This document shows, piece after piece, positions 18,107 to 26,240 of a DNA stretch of 64,000 nucleotides (its first letter is position 1; each line of letters begins with the position of its first letter). The position numbers were made by a program, and so were the translations under genes. The DNA comes from Shimazuella soli (GTDB taxonomy: Bacteria > Bacillota > Bacilli > Thermoactinomycetales > Thermoactinomycetaceae). The stretch covers positions 344,673 through 408,672 of the forward strand of contig NZ_JAKWBN010000003.1 in the NCBI RefSeq assembly GCF_022511585.1, given 5' to 3'. A model generated the notes under the pieces. That model was not told where the DNA came from, did not search any database, and saw only the letters and a program-made list of their open reading frames with translations.

Positions 18107-18574
18107 TTAAGCTAGTTGTTTTATCTTACGAAATTTAAGGTAAGAAGCAACTCTCCAAGGAATCAAATATCCAGAAGCAACTGCAAGCAATATCATCATT
18201 TCTGTCTGCGTTCCTAACATTTGCAAGTATTGGTGAAGAAGAATTCGGATGATAATAATCGCGATAAAAGTATAAATGAAAACTTTATTTCTCACTGCAA
18301 AAATTTGTCCTTCTTCACGAATTTCATAATTTGTTGCAAGTATTAACGGAATAGACATTGCAAATCCAAATATTATCCCCGCAAGTTCATACCAAACATG
18401 GAATGCCCCTTTTTGTTGTGAGACAGCTAGGAAACACATCAGCAAGAAAATGGGAATAGGAATTAAGATACCAATACCATTGCCTTTGATTGGTTTCGTC
18501 CCAATTCTCATTCTCCTCCAAATAATTAAAATTATAATAAGAAATACAAGGCCATATATAGCGTAATTATACAT
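18107..18574 (-). CDS. CcdC-like (DUF1453) integral membrane protein
   Basis: A 155 aa protein with four to five hydrophobic helices and an N terminus (YNYAIYGLVFLIIILIIWRR) like the CcdC family. CcdC is linked in Bacillus to cytochrome c maturation, but no ccdA or other such gene is adjacent here. ATG 18574 is preceded by AAAGGAG. The promoter region holds a perfect 14-bp inverted repeat at 18600-18634, so the gene is probably repressor-controlled. Confidence 0.75.
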   Translation of the reverse strand: MYNYAIYGLVFLIIILIIWRRMRIGTKPIKGNGIGILIPIPIFLLMCFLAVSQQKGAFHVWYELAGIIFGFAMSIPLILATNYEIREEGQIFAVRNKVFIYTFIAIIIIRILLHQYLQMLGTQTEMMILLAVASGYLIPWRVASYLKFRKIKQLA

Positions 18575-18599
18575 TTGAATCTCGCTCCTTTATCATTCT

Positions 18600-18634
18600 C
18601 ATTAAGTGTATTATAACAACTAATACACTTAATG
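18600..18634. promoter_or_regulatory. Perfect 14-bp inverted repeat upstream of the ccdC-like gene
   Basis: CATTAAGTGTATTA (18600-18613) and its exact reverse complement (18621-18634) are spaced by 7 bases. The half site AGTGTATTA resembles sites reported for GntR/YtrA-type repressors; the regulator itself is not adjacent, so this is inference. Confidence 0.65.
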
Positions 18635-18789
18635 CAATAGGTATTCAAAAATTTTTTTATGTATTTTGGTATGAAAAATCAGGTTTCATTCAAATTGGTT
18701 TGTTGCATAAAAACATATGCTCATTATAATTAAATCTTTATTTCAATCTGTTTGCATTCAGCAGGCGGATTGAAATTTTTATAGTATGT

Positions 18790-18858
18790 AAAAAAGCTGC
18801 TGATGTTTAAAGTGTATCCTCTTTGTAAAAGGGCACTTTAGTTGATCAGCAGCTTTTC
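18790..18858 (-). terminator. Terminator of the efflux operon
   Basis: AAAGCTGCTGAT pairs with ATCAGCAGCTTT, and an inner TAAAGTG pairs with CACTTTA, immediately downstream of the minus-strand MFS gene. Confidence 0.75.
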
Positions 18859-18861
18859 TTA

Positions 18862-20475
18862 TCAAGTTGTAACTGGTTCTAAAGACTCTTTTGGTTTTTC
18901 TAATTTAGGAGCAGTTGTAGGTACTACTGGTTTCTTTCTTTTGCGAACATCTGTCAAGAAAAAGCTGAGGATAAACGCTAGTACCGTAATGCCGGTTGTC
19001 CAGTAAAATGCATCTTGTATACCAGACATGGAACTCTGTAGACCGATTTGACCATACAGGACATTGCTTATTGCAGCTTTTGCCTGTTCAATGGGAATCC
19101 CGAGTTGCTGAGACATTTGGATAGCTTGATCCATAAACGATTGCTGAAACTGAGGGTCCATTGTATTGGCTGAGTTTCGCAATAGTCCCATATGAAATGT
19201 GGTGCGATTGGTAAAGATCGTTGTGATAAAACTAATCCCAATGGAACCCGCAATTTGTCTGGTTGTGTTGGCTAACGCTGTACCGTGAGCATTTTTTTCC
19301 CGTGGCAATTCGTTCATTCCAGCAGTTTGGATAGGCATCATCAAAAGACCCATTCCAACCATTCGAACCATATATAGCACGACGATAAAGGTATAACTTG
19401 TTGCCAATGTTAAGTTTGTAAATTCATAAGTTGTGACAAGGGTGATCAACATTCCTACCACAGCTAATGGACGTGGTCCTATTTTATCAAATAAGACACC
19501 TGAGACAGGAGATAAAATTCCCATGAGAATTGCACCCGGAAGCATGAGTAATCCTGATTCTAGAGGCGTAAATCCTCGTAAATTTTGCAAATAAATCGGC
19601 ACGAGGAACATACCGCCAAACATCCCGATGGTAGTGATCATATTAATGATACTGGATAGAGTGAAGACAGGATATTTCAAAATCCGAAAATCTAACATTG
19701 GACGTTTGGAGTTCAATTGTTGAATGACAAACAAGAAAATACATATCACTCCAACTACTAGGGATGCATCGACGATTAGATCATCCCAACCCTTACTTCC
19801 TGCTTCGCTGAGTCCATAAAGTAATGCTCCAAAACCAATGGTGGATAAAATCGTTCCAATTAAGTCGAGTTTCAGGTTTTTGTTGGTTCCCCCTAAATCT
19901 TTCAATAAAAAGATAGACAGGATTAGGACCAATAATCCTAGCGGAGCGATACCATTAAATAATAATCTCCAACTATAATGTTCCATCACCCAACCAGAAA
20001 GAGTAGGTCCAATAGCTGGGGCAAACATAATACCAAGTCCAAAAATCCCCATCCCTTTCCCTCTGCTTTCAGGTGGGAATATAGACAAGATAAGGGTCAT
20101 ACTCAGTGGCATGAGAATCCCAGCACCAACAGCTTGTAATAATCTACCTATTAAAAGTATCGAAAAAGTAGGAGCTAGACCACAAACAAATGATCCACCA
20201 GTAAAAAAGATCATTGCTGTGATAAATAAATTACGAATTCCAAAACGTTCTATCAGAAATGCAGATAGAGGAATCAAGATCCCGTTCACGAGCATATATC
20301 CAGTCAATAACCATTCTGCATCGGTTGCGGTCACATTAAATTCGGTGATCAAATGTGGTATTGCTACATTTAACAACGTTTGGTTTAAGACGGATATAAA
20401 CATTCCTAGCATAATAATCGCAAGCAAAGGAATCTGTGAACGGATAGTATGATTCGATGAATCTGTCATATTCAT
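18862..20475 (-). CDS. DHA2-family multidrug efflux transporter (EmrB/QacA type)
   Basis: A 537 aa major facilitator with about 14 membrane helices. Motifs are ALNQTLLNVAIPHLITEF-type at the N terminus (here VLNQTLLNVAIPHLITEF), the D1 loop LIERFGIRNLF, and motif C around GIMFAPAIGPTLSGW. It probably exports hydrophobic drugs by proton antiport. It is the last gene of marR-hlyD-hlyD-MFS. ATG 20475 follows AAAGGATG, 10 bases after the upstream HlyD gene. Confidence 0.93.
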   Translation of the reverse strand: MNMTDSSNHTIRSQIPLLAIIMLGMFISVLNQTLLNVAIPHLITEFNVTATDAEWLLTGYMLVNGILIPLSAFLIERFGIRNLFITAMIFFTGGSFVCGLAPTFSILLIGRLLQAVGAGILMPLSMTLILSIFPPESRGKGMGIFGLGIMFAPAIGPTLSGWVMEHYSWRLLFNGIAPLGLLVLILSIFLLKDLGGTNKNLKLDLIGTILSTIGFGALLYGLSEAGSKGWDDLIVDASLVVGVICIFLFVIQQLNSKRPMLDFRILKYPVFTLSSIINMITTIGMFGGMFLVPIYLQNLRGFTPLESGLLMLPGAILMGILSPVSGVLFDKIGPRPLAVVGMLITLVTTYEFTNLTLATSYTFIVVLYMVRMVGMGLLMMPIQTAGMNELPREKNAHGTALANTTRQIAGSIGISFITTIFTNRTTFHMGLLRNSANTMDPQFQQSFMDQAIQMSQQLGIPIEQAKAAISNVLYGQIGLQSSMSGIQDAFYWTTGITVLAFILSFFLTDVRKRKKPVVPTTAPKLEKPKESLEPVTT

Positions 20476-20484
20476 TCACATCCT

Positions 20485-21117
20485 TTAGCGATGTATATTT
20501 ACAGTTGCATTCATTCCAGGAACAACTTGAGCAGAATAACTTTCCAGTTCGATTTTCACAGGTACATATTCTACTTCTTTGGTGTAATCACCACTTGCAT
20601 TTTGGGATGGTAATAAGGAAAACTCGGAGTTCGTTGCTTTCCCGATTTCTGTTACTTTTCCGCTAATAGTAGTACCTTTATCAACATCTACAATTACGTC
20701 TACATCTTGACCGATACTTACGTTTTTGATTTCTGTTTCTTCAATATTTGCAATGACATACAATTTGCTAAGATCTACTACTTGAGCTAGAGATTGACCA
20801 GGTGCTACTGTTTCACCTTTCATCCCTTTGCTTTGAACAATTGTACCAGCGATAGGAGAAGTGATAGAAGTAGTGCTAGTACCAGTGATTTTACCAATTG
20901 CTTCATTTTCGGTTACTTGTTGTCCAACGGTTGCTGTCCAATCTGTTATTTTACCAGCATTCACAACAGTAACGGGTACCATATCACCAGAGACTTTGGC
21001 ATTATCTGTTGAGATATAATTTACAGTATTTTGGTAGTAGTTGATACCTACGATTCCGACTGCTATTACAATCAAGAATACAACGGTATTAATTGCAATA
21101 AGTTTACCGGTTTTCAT
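20485..21117 (-). CDS. HlyD-family efflux adaptor, copy 2
   Basis: A 210 aa membrane-anchored periplasmic-adaptor-type protein with one N-terminal helix (IAINTVVFLIVIAVGIVGI), then split lipoyl motifs (VNAGKITDWTATVGQQV, ITSPIAGTIVQSKG) and a beta-barrel. It lacks the long coiled-coil hairpin of EmrA, as expected in a Gram-positive cell without an outer membrane. It sits between another HlyD gene and the MFS pump, and probably helps the transporter. Confidence 0.88.
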   Translation of the reverse strand: MKTGKLIAINTVVFLIVIAVGIVGINYYQNTVNYISTDNAKVSGDMVPVTVVNAGKITDWTATVGQQVTENEAIGKITGTSTTSITSPIAGTIVQSKGMKGETVAPGQSLAQVVDLSKLYVIANIEETEIKNVSIGQDVDVIVDVDKGTTISGKVTEIGKATNSEFSLLPSQNASGDYTKEVEYVPVKIELESYSAQVVPGMNATVNIHR

Positions 21118-21129
21118 TTTTTTATCACC

Positions 21130-21744
21130 TTATCTTTCTATTTTAACTTCTGCATGGACTCCTAGAGTCAAACGATCAATAGGTAAATTGTTGACGGAAA
21201 TTTTTACAGGAACACGTTGAACTTCTTTTTCAGAACGGGAAGAAGAAGTAGTAGGGCTTGACTCGTATACTCCACCTGCACCCGATCCGACCTGTATTAC
21301 CTTTCCATCATAGGGTTCAGAAGATAGTGATTCTATCGTGACTTTGACATCTTTGCCGTTTTTGACTTTACTGATCTGATCTTCATCAATATAGGCTAAT
21401 ACGTATGTTTCATTTAGGTTTGCCATTTTGGCTAGTGTTTGACCTTGGAAAACATTTTGATTGGCATAAACACTAGTTTTTACAACCGTTGCATTTACTT
21501 TGGAAGTAAGAGATTTATTTTGGATTTTCCCTACTATATCTCCTGTTTTTACTTTATCTCCTTCTTTAATCTTCCAATCCGTTAATACCCCCGTCTGCTC
21601 TGCATCAATAGAGTACGTATCGGCTTCTAAAGTTGCATTGTCGGTAGAAACATACGTTTGTGCATCTGTGACATATTGATATCCAAAAACGGCTATCCCC
21701 AAGACCACGATAATTACGACAAACGTAGCTAACCATTGTTTCAT
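21130..21744 (-). CDS. HlyD-family efflux adaptor, copy 1
   Basis: A 204 aa paralogue of the next gene with the same plan: an N-terminal helix (ATFVVIIVVLGIAVFGYQYV), STDNATLEADTYSIDAEQTG, a lipoyl half motif around VKTGDIVGKIQNKS, and a C-terminal barrel (VPVKISVNNLPIDRLTLGVH). It includes a Ser-rich insertion (SSPTTSSSRSE) missing from copy 2. It starts just after the MarR gene stop, so it belongs to the same operon. Confidence 0.88.
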   Translation of the reverse strand: MKQWLATFVVIIVVLGIAVFGYQYVTDAQTYVSTDNATLEADTYSIDAEQTGVLTDWKIKEGDKVKTGDIVGKIQNKSLTSKVNATVVKTSVYANQNVFQGQTLAKMANLNETYVLAYIDEDQISKVKNGKDVKVTIESLSSEPYDGKVIQVGSGAGGVYESSPTTSSSRSEKEVQRVPVKISVNNLPIDRLTLGVHAEVKIER

Positions 21745-21748
21745 AGGT

Positions 21749-22180
21749 TTATCCTTCCTCTAAGATTTTCACAAGCTTCTGTAGATTAACGGAGAGTTGA
21801 GTAAACTCTTCATCTGAAAGTTTTTCTAAATAAGTCCGATAATATTGCGCTTGTGTAAATGGGAAATTAGCAAATATTTGCTTGCTTTTATCGCTTAATG
21901 CGATCCAAACCACTCGGCGGTCCTCTTCATCTCGTTTTCGAGTCACCATGCCCGCTTTCACTAAGCGGTCAATCAGTCCACTCATAGAACTGGGTTTTGA
22001 ATCCAATTCTTTGCTGATTTCCGCTAGAGACAAGGGGCCTTTTTGATTAAGCACTCTTAAAACCTGCCCTTGTGGAATAGTCAGGTTGTACTTTTTGAAA
22101 TGCTCGTGCAGGATGTGAAAAGATCGTTTCACACAATATCGCATGGCACTAACAAATTCTAGTACTTCATCATCCGTCAA
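21749..22180 (-). CDS. MarR-family transcriptional regulator
   Basis: A 143 aa winged-helix repressor. The DNA-binding region reads LTIPQGQVLRVLNQKGPLSLAEISKELDSKPSSMSGLIDRLVKAGMVTRKRDEEDRRVVW, shown here only as family identification of residues 33-92. TTG 22180 was taken because AGGTGAT precedes it. As the first gene of an efflux operon it probably represses its own promoter and responds to transported compounds. Confidence 0.9.
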   Translation of the reverse strand: MTDDEVLEFVSAMRYCVKRSFHILHEHFKKYNLTIPQGQVLRVLNQKGPLSLAEISKELDSKPSSMSGLIDRLVKAGMVTRKRDEEDRRVVWIALSDKSKQIFANFPFTQAQYYRTYLEKLSDEEFTQLSVNLQKLVKILEEG

Positions 22181-22710
22181 TCGAATATCACCTCACATTA
22201 ATATTTCACCTCATTAACATTTTGTATTATAATGTTTCGAATCCGAAATATCAATAGGAAAAATATCTAATAAAAATTACTTTTATATGCCTGGTAAGTG
22301 TAAAAAAGGAAATCATAGCGTGAGAAATATACATTTCACAACTTTACTTTTCCCAACTCATTCGCTTCTTTCTCTAGGTAAATATTACTTATGGTCGTGT
22401 TTTCTTTTTAAATTTAGGTAATGGAAAAATAGGTATTGCAGGTTTCTTTAGAACTTAATATCAAAAGACCGATTTTATAAGGATTCTGCTCGAATGTGAA
22501 TTTTTATTGACGGAATAGGAGATTATTTTCAGATCTTGTTTATCCTTCATCCGCTTTTATTGCTTTTCTTTCAGTCTTTCGATAAAGAATTTATGTCATA
22601 AAAAGTAGTGAAATTATGAATGGATATGTTTCTTTAAAGCAATAAATAGGAAGCCTTACAATCTATTTTTAAGTACTAAGAAAAAATATCTCTTTTTTAT
22701 AAAAAAGTCC
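22181..22710. other. Gene-free AT-rich region
   Basis: No supported gene. It must hold the minus-strand promoter of the marR efflux operon (around 22200-22250, AT-rich with TTCGAATCCGAA-like symmetry). The rest is low-complexity AT-rich sequence in which I see nothing further. Confidence 0.6.
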
Positions 22711-22739
22711 TTGCAATGGAATACTACCTGTGCTATATT
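22711..22739 (+). promoter_or_regulatory. tRNA array promoter P1, shared design with the rrn promoter
   Basis: TTGCAA-N17-TATATT, followed by TTCTTGTCGCC and AGCAAC. The same hexamers, spacing and downstream bases occur at 63730-63758. Confidence 0.75.
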
Positions 22740-22785
22740 AATTCTTGTCGCCAAAAGCAACAAAAGCTATAAATAATGATATAAC

Positions 22786-22815
22786 TTGACAATACATAAG
22801 TGTTCTTGCTAAAAT
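22786..22815 (+). promoter_or_regulatory. tRNA array promoter P2
   Basis: A consensus TTGACA with TAAAAT after 18 bases, 26 bases before the first tRNA. Confidence 0.75.
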
Positions 22816-22840
22816 ACACTTTGTCGAAATGAAAGATTAT

Positions 22841-22916
22841 TCCCAAATAGCTCAATTGGCAGAGCAACCGGCTGTTAACCGGTAGGTTGCAGGTTCGAGT
22901 CCTGCTTTGGGAGCCA
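22841..22916 (+). tRNA. tRNA-Asn(GTT)
   Basis: Full cloverleaf: acceptor TCCCAAA/TTTGGGA, anticodon GTT at 22874-22876, encoded CCA. Confidence 0.97.
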
Positions 22917-22917
22917 T

Positions 22918-22993
22918 GCTCTCTTAGCTCAGTCGGCAGAGCGCTTCCATGGTAAGGAAGAGGTCACCAGTTCGAGCCTGGTAGAGAGCTCCA
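22918..22993 (+). tRNA. tRNA-Thr(GGT)
   Basis: Acceptor GCTCTCT/AGAGAGC, anticodon stem CTTCC/GGAAG with loop anticodon GGT, encoded CCA. Confidence 0.95.
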
Positions 22994-23006
22994 CAACCAT
23001 TGTCTC

Positions 23007-23083
23007 GGCCCGTTGGTGAAGCGGTTCAACACACCAGCCTTTCACGCTGGCATGCAGGGGTTCGAATCCCCTACGGGTCACCA
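23007..23083 (+). tRNA. tRNA-Glu(TTC)
   Basis: Acceptor GGCCCGT/ACGGGTC, anticodon TTC in CCAGC/GCTGG stem, encoded CCA. Confidence 0.96.
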
Positions 23084-23094
23084 CAGTTTCATAT

Positions 23095-23170
23095 GGGCGC
23101 TTAGCTCAGCTGGGAGAGCACATGCCTTACAAGCATGGGGTCGGCGGTTCGATCCCGTCAGCGCCCACCA
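23095..23170 (+). tRNA. tRNA-Val(TAC)
   Basis: Acceptor GGGCGCT/AGCGCCC, anticodon TAC in CATGC/GCATG stem, encoded CCA. Confidence 0.97.
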
Positions 23171-23176
23171 TTTTAC

Positions 23177-23261
23177 GGAGGGATACCAAAGTGGCCAACT
23201 GGGGCGGACTGTAAATCCGCTGTCTTCGACTTCGTAGGTTCGAATCCTACTCCCTCCACCA
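23177..23261 (+). tRNA. tRNA-Tyr(GTA)
   Basis: Acceptor GGAGGGA/TCCCTCC, anticodon GTA, long variable arm, encoded CCA. Confidence 0.97.
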
Positions 23262-23286
23262 CTTATATGAAATATAAAACTACTTT

Positions 23287-23361
23287 TAGGGAGTAGCCAA
23301 GTGGTAAGGCATCGGTTTTTGGTACCGTGTACCGAAGGTTCGAATCCTTCCTCCCTAGCCA
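23287..23361 (+). tRNA. tRNA-Gln(TTG)
   Basis: Acceptor TAGGGAG/CTCCCTA, anticodon TTG in a CGGT/ACCG stem, encoded CCA. Confidence 0.93.
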
Positions 23362-23374
23362 TTTTACATCTTGA

Positions 23375-23450
23375 GAGCCATTAGCTCAGTTGGTAGAGCA
23401 TCTGACTTTTAATCAGAGGGTCGAAGGTTCGAGTCCTTCATGGCTCACCA
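23375..23450 (+). tRNA. tRNA-Lys(TTT)
   Basis: Acceptor GAGCCAT/ATGGCTC, anticodon TTT, encoded CCA. Confidence 0.97.
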
Positions 23451-23485
23451 TTTATAACCTTTGATCATAGGATTAAATATATATT

Positions 23486-23560
23486 GCGGAAGTGGCTCAG
23501 TGGTAGAGCATCGCCTTGCCAAGGCGAGGGTCGCGGGTTCGAATCCCGTCTTCCGCTCCA
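23486..23560 (+). tRNA. tRNA-Gly(GCC)
   Basis: Acceptor GCGGAAG/CTTCCGC, anticodon GCC in CGCCT/AGGCG stem, encoded CCA. Confidence 0.97.
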
Positions 23561-23565
23561 TATAT

Positions 23566-23639
23566 GCGGGTGTAGTTCAATGGTAGAACATCGGCCTTCC
23601 AAGCCGAATGTGAGGGTTCGATTCCCTTCACCCGCTCCA
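23566..23639 (+). tRNA. tRNA-Gly(TCC)
   Basis: Acceptor GCGGGTG/CACCCGC, anticodon TCC, encoded CCA. Identical to the last tRNA of the second array. Confidence 0.97.
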
Positions 23640-23648
23640 TAGATGAAG

Positions 23649-23675
23649 AGATACCTTAATGGGTATCTTTTTTTA
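23649..23675 (+). terminator. Terminator of first tRNA array
   Basis: AGATACC and GGGTATCT with a 5-base loop and a T run. Confidence 0.88.
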
Positions 23676-23944
23676 TTTTAGTGACGTTGAACAATACTTA
23701 ATAAGTTATGGAAATGAACCCAAATGTATGTAGTAGTTAGATTAGGGGAAATTTCTAAGTTTCTTTACAAATTTGTTTGATTAAATTTTATCAGCTATGT
23801 TTTTATCTTTTTCGGGAAAAGTAATTCGTGTATGTAATTGGCGATCATAAATATACATTTTCTAGAATAAATATTAAAATTTTACAAATTATATTAAAAA
23901 ATGATACAATGCGCTTATCAGAATCAGAAAGAAGGGTTAAACCT

Positions 23945-24850
23945 ATGAGCAAACATAATCCAATAAGCGTGATAGGAATGCCAATGGACCTAGGTCAAGG
24001 CAGACGTGGTGTAGATATGGGACCAAGCGCAATCCGTTACGCTCAATTACAAACAGCTTTGAAAGCTTTAGGGTTTGATGTAGAGGATCTTGGTGATATT
24101 CAAGTGCCTAGTCCAGAATCGATTGATATTGGAGATCATCATTTAAAATTTTTAACAGCTGTATGTGATGTCAATGAATCTTTAGCAAATGTCGTATCTG
24201 ATGTGATTGAAAGAAAGCGCTTTCCGCTCGTGCTTGGCGGAGATCATAGCATGGCGCTCGGAACCGTTGCTGGAGTAGCCAAACATTATCATAATCTCGG
24301 GCTTATTTGGTACGATGCCCATGGGGATTTAAATACAGGAGAAACATCACCTTCTGGAAATATCCATGGCATGCCACTAGCGGCGAGTCTAGGTATTGGT
24401 CATCCTGATTTGGTTCATATAGGAGGATATACACCAAAAGTAAAACCTGAAAATGTAGTTCTCATCGGTGTTCGTGAGCTGGATAAAGGAGAGCAGGCTA
24501 TTGCCCGGGAAATGGGATTAAAAGTATTTACCATGCATGAAATCGATCGCTTAGGAATGACGCGGGTAATGGAAGAAGCTTTATCGATAGTAGGAAAAAA
24601 TACAGATGGAGTACATTTAAGTTTTGACTTAGACGGACTAGACCCAAGTGATGCTCCTGGTGTTGGTACTCCTGTACCTGGCGGGGTCACTTATCGGGAA
24701 AGTCACCTTGCTTTGGAGATGATGTCGGAGTCGGGGCTAATTACTTCTGCTGAATTTGTGGAGGTTAATCCGATACTCGACCGGGAAAATATTACAGCGA
24801 AAGTAGCAGTGGCTCTTATCAGTTCTTTATTTGGCAAGAAAATTCTCTAG
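23945..24850 (+). CDS. rocF: Arginase
   Basis: Binuclear manganese enzyme that hydrolyses arginine to ornithine and urea. Metal-binding motifs are complete: GGDHSMALGT, DAHGDLNT and SFDLDGLDPSDAPGVGTPVPGG (given as the family signature near residues 225-245). ATG 23945 (301 aa) was chosen because AAGAAGGG precedes it and the N terminus PISVIGMPMDLGQGRRGVD is standard. It stands alone, so arginine breakdown is regulated apart from the argCJBDF operon. Confidence 0.95.
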   Translation: MSKHNPISVIGMPMDLGQGRRGVDMGPSAIRYAQLQTALKALGFDVEDLGDIQVPSPESIDIGDHHLKFLTAVCDVNESLANVVSDVIERKRFPLVLGGDHSMALGTVAGVAKHYHNLGLIWYDAHGDLNTGETSPSGNIHGMPLAASLGIGHPDLVHIGGYTPKVKPENVVLIGVRELDKGEQAIAREMGLKVFTMHEIDRLGMTRVMEEALSIVGKNTDGVHLSFDLDGLDPSDAPGVGTPVPGGVTYRESHLALEMMSESGLITSAEFVEVNPILDRENITAKVAVALISSLFGKKIL

Positions 24851-25045
24851 TTGGGGAGATATCAAGTGTTAAAGGATCAAGCTCTCTATAAAAAATAGTT
24901 TAAGTTCCAATAATTCAAATGGGAAAATGACCATAATATGGTGATGGATTTTTCATGAGTAGTTAATGGGAAAAATAAGGTTAAGAACTTAATTTTAAAA
25001 GGTTAAGTTTTGAACTGAGTTCCAAAATAACTATTATAGTAAGCT
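24851..25045. other. Intergenic region after arginase
   Basis: AT-rich, no supported gene or clear terminator. It borders the GC-rich cassette that begins near 25050. Confidence 0.5.
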
Positions 25046-25049
25046 CAAT

Positions 25050-25100
25050 CAGGCGGGGCACCGGCTTCGAGTCTAGAAGAACTCAAAGCGGTGCCCCTTT
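25050..25100 (-). repeat. Long GC-rich hairpin following the 25.1-kb small gene
   Basis: GGGGCACCG and CGGTGCCCC pair, with an inner GAGT/ACTC stem. On the minus strand it follows the small gene directly. It has no T tail, so it is more like the structured 3' element of the cassette family than a terminator. Confidence 0.65.
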
Positions 25101-25103
25101 CCC

Positions 25104-25247
25104 TCAGGACAATGGACGCAGAAGCCATTGGAGCTTACGGCGGAGGTCCTGGGTCTCTTTGAGAAGCGCCTGCAGATATTCCATGCTCACCGCGTCGTTC
25201 TCAGTCTGGTTCTGGCTCCCCTTGAGGAGCTCCTGCGGATTATCCAT
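25104..25247 (-). CDS. Small GC-rich cassette protein, 47 aa
   Basis: A short hydrophilic protein (MDNPQELLKGSQNQTEN, then LLKETQDLRRKLQWLLRPLS), probably a single amphipathic helix or coiled coil. No family is recognised. GGAGG lies in the loop of a TGTCC/GGACA hairpin 5' of ATG 25247. TCCCTC (25100-25105, overlapping the stop) and GAGGGA (25270-25275) on the plus strand are complementary arms flanking the gene, and a long hairpin follows. This is the architecture of the 52-kb array, though 6-base arms alone are weak evidence. Confidence 0.5.
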   Translation of the reverse strand: MDNPQELLKGSQNQTENDAVSMEYLQALLKETQDLRRKLQWLLRPLS

Positions 25248-25436
25248 GTTCCCTGTCCTCCAAGGACAAGAGGGATGGTTGAACTTAATTATAATTATCA
25301 ATTAATTGTAATAAACAGAAAATATTTTGATTTGTATTTGTTAGATTTATAGCGTCATGATTTTTCCTTTGAATCTAACTTCTTTTTTAAAAATAGTGCA
25401 TACTAAGGGTACAAGAAACTTCTTGGAGGCCCATCC

Positions 25437-26240
25437 ATGTTAACCAGCGATGTTAAAGAATATCTGAGTGATCTAGTTGATATCCTTATCGTCAGTTTCA
25501 TATTTTACCAGCTGCTGCTATTGCTCAGAGGGACAAGAGCTGTCCAACTTGTAAAAGGAATTAGTGTTGTTGTATTACTCTGGATCATCAGCCGTTACTT
25601 TGAGCTTCGTACTGTTACGTGGTTGATTGAAAATCTTTTTTCCGTCGGTGTGATAGCGATTATTGTCATCTTCCAGCCTGAGGTACGCCGTGCACTAGAG
25701 CAAATTGGCAGAGGGGGATTTTTTAGTCGCCATCGAGTGATTCGGGAAGAAGAAGTGAACCAATTAGTAGGGGAGATCGCAAAGGCGGTACAATATTTTT
25801 CTTCTAATCATGTTGGAGCATTGATCGTACTAGAACAAAGAACAGGATTATATGATTATATACGTACTGGTGTTACCCTGAATGCAGATGTCAGCTCCGA
25901 GCTGATCCGAACGGTTTTTGCTACAAACACACCTCTTCATGATGGAGCTATTATTATTCAAGAATCTAAGATAACAGCGGCAGGATGTTTTTTGCCGCTG
26001 AGTGAAAGTACGAGAATATCAAAATCATTAGGAACCAGGCACCGTGCGGGATTGGGTATGTCAGAGATATCAGATGCGATTGTCATCATAGTTTCAGAGG
26101 AAAGTGGTGTGGTATCCATTGCTCAAAATGGGCTGTTGGAAACAAATTTATCCAATGAAGCATTTTTATCTCATCTTTTCCAACTATTAAAACAGAAACC
26201 AGTAAAGTTGGGTAAAGAGAGGGGTGTTCAAAATGGCTAG
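25437..26240 (+). CDS. cdaA: Diadenylate cyclase, membrane-bound
   Basis: Makes c-di-AMP from two ATP. Three N-terminal hydrophobic segments (FIFYQLLLLLRG, GISVVVLLWIIS, LFSVGVIAIIVIF) precede a DAC domain with the catalytic DGA in LHDGAIIIQ and the RHR motif in GTRHRAGLGMSE. The 267 aa length is normal for CdaA (YbbP). ATG 25437 follows TTGGAGG. It overlaps cdaR, and glmM follows, the conserved cdaA-cdaR-glmM operon. Confidence 0.96.
   Translation: MLTSDVKEYLSDLVDILIVSFIFYQLLLLLRGTRAVQLVKGISVVVLLWIISRYFELRTVTWLIENLFSVGVIAIIVIFQPEVRRALEQIGRGGFFSRHRVIREEEVNQLVGEIAKAVQYFSSNHVGALIVLEQRTGLYDYIRTGVTLNADVSSELIRTVFATNTPLHDGAIIIQESKITAAGCFLPLSESTRISKSLGTRHRAGLGMSEISDAIVIIVSEESGVVSIAQNGLLETNLSNEAFLSHLFQLLKQKPVKLGKERGVQNG

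Noticed and set aside
23013..23362. Frames overlapping tRNA genes on either strand (also 48122-49204)
   Set aside because: They are by-products of open reading through tRNA sequence.
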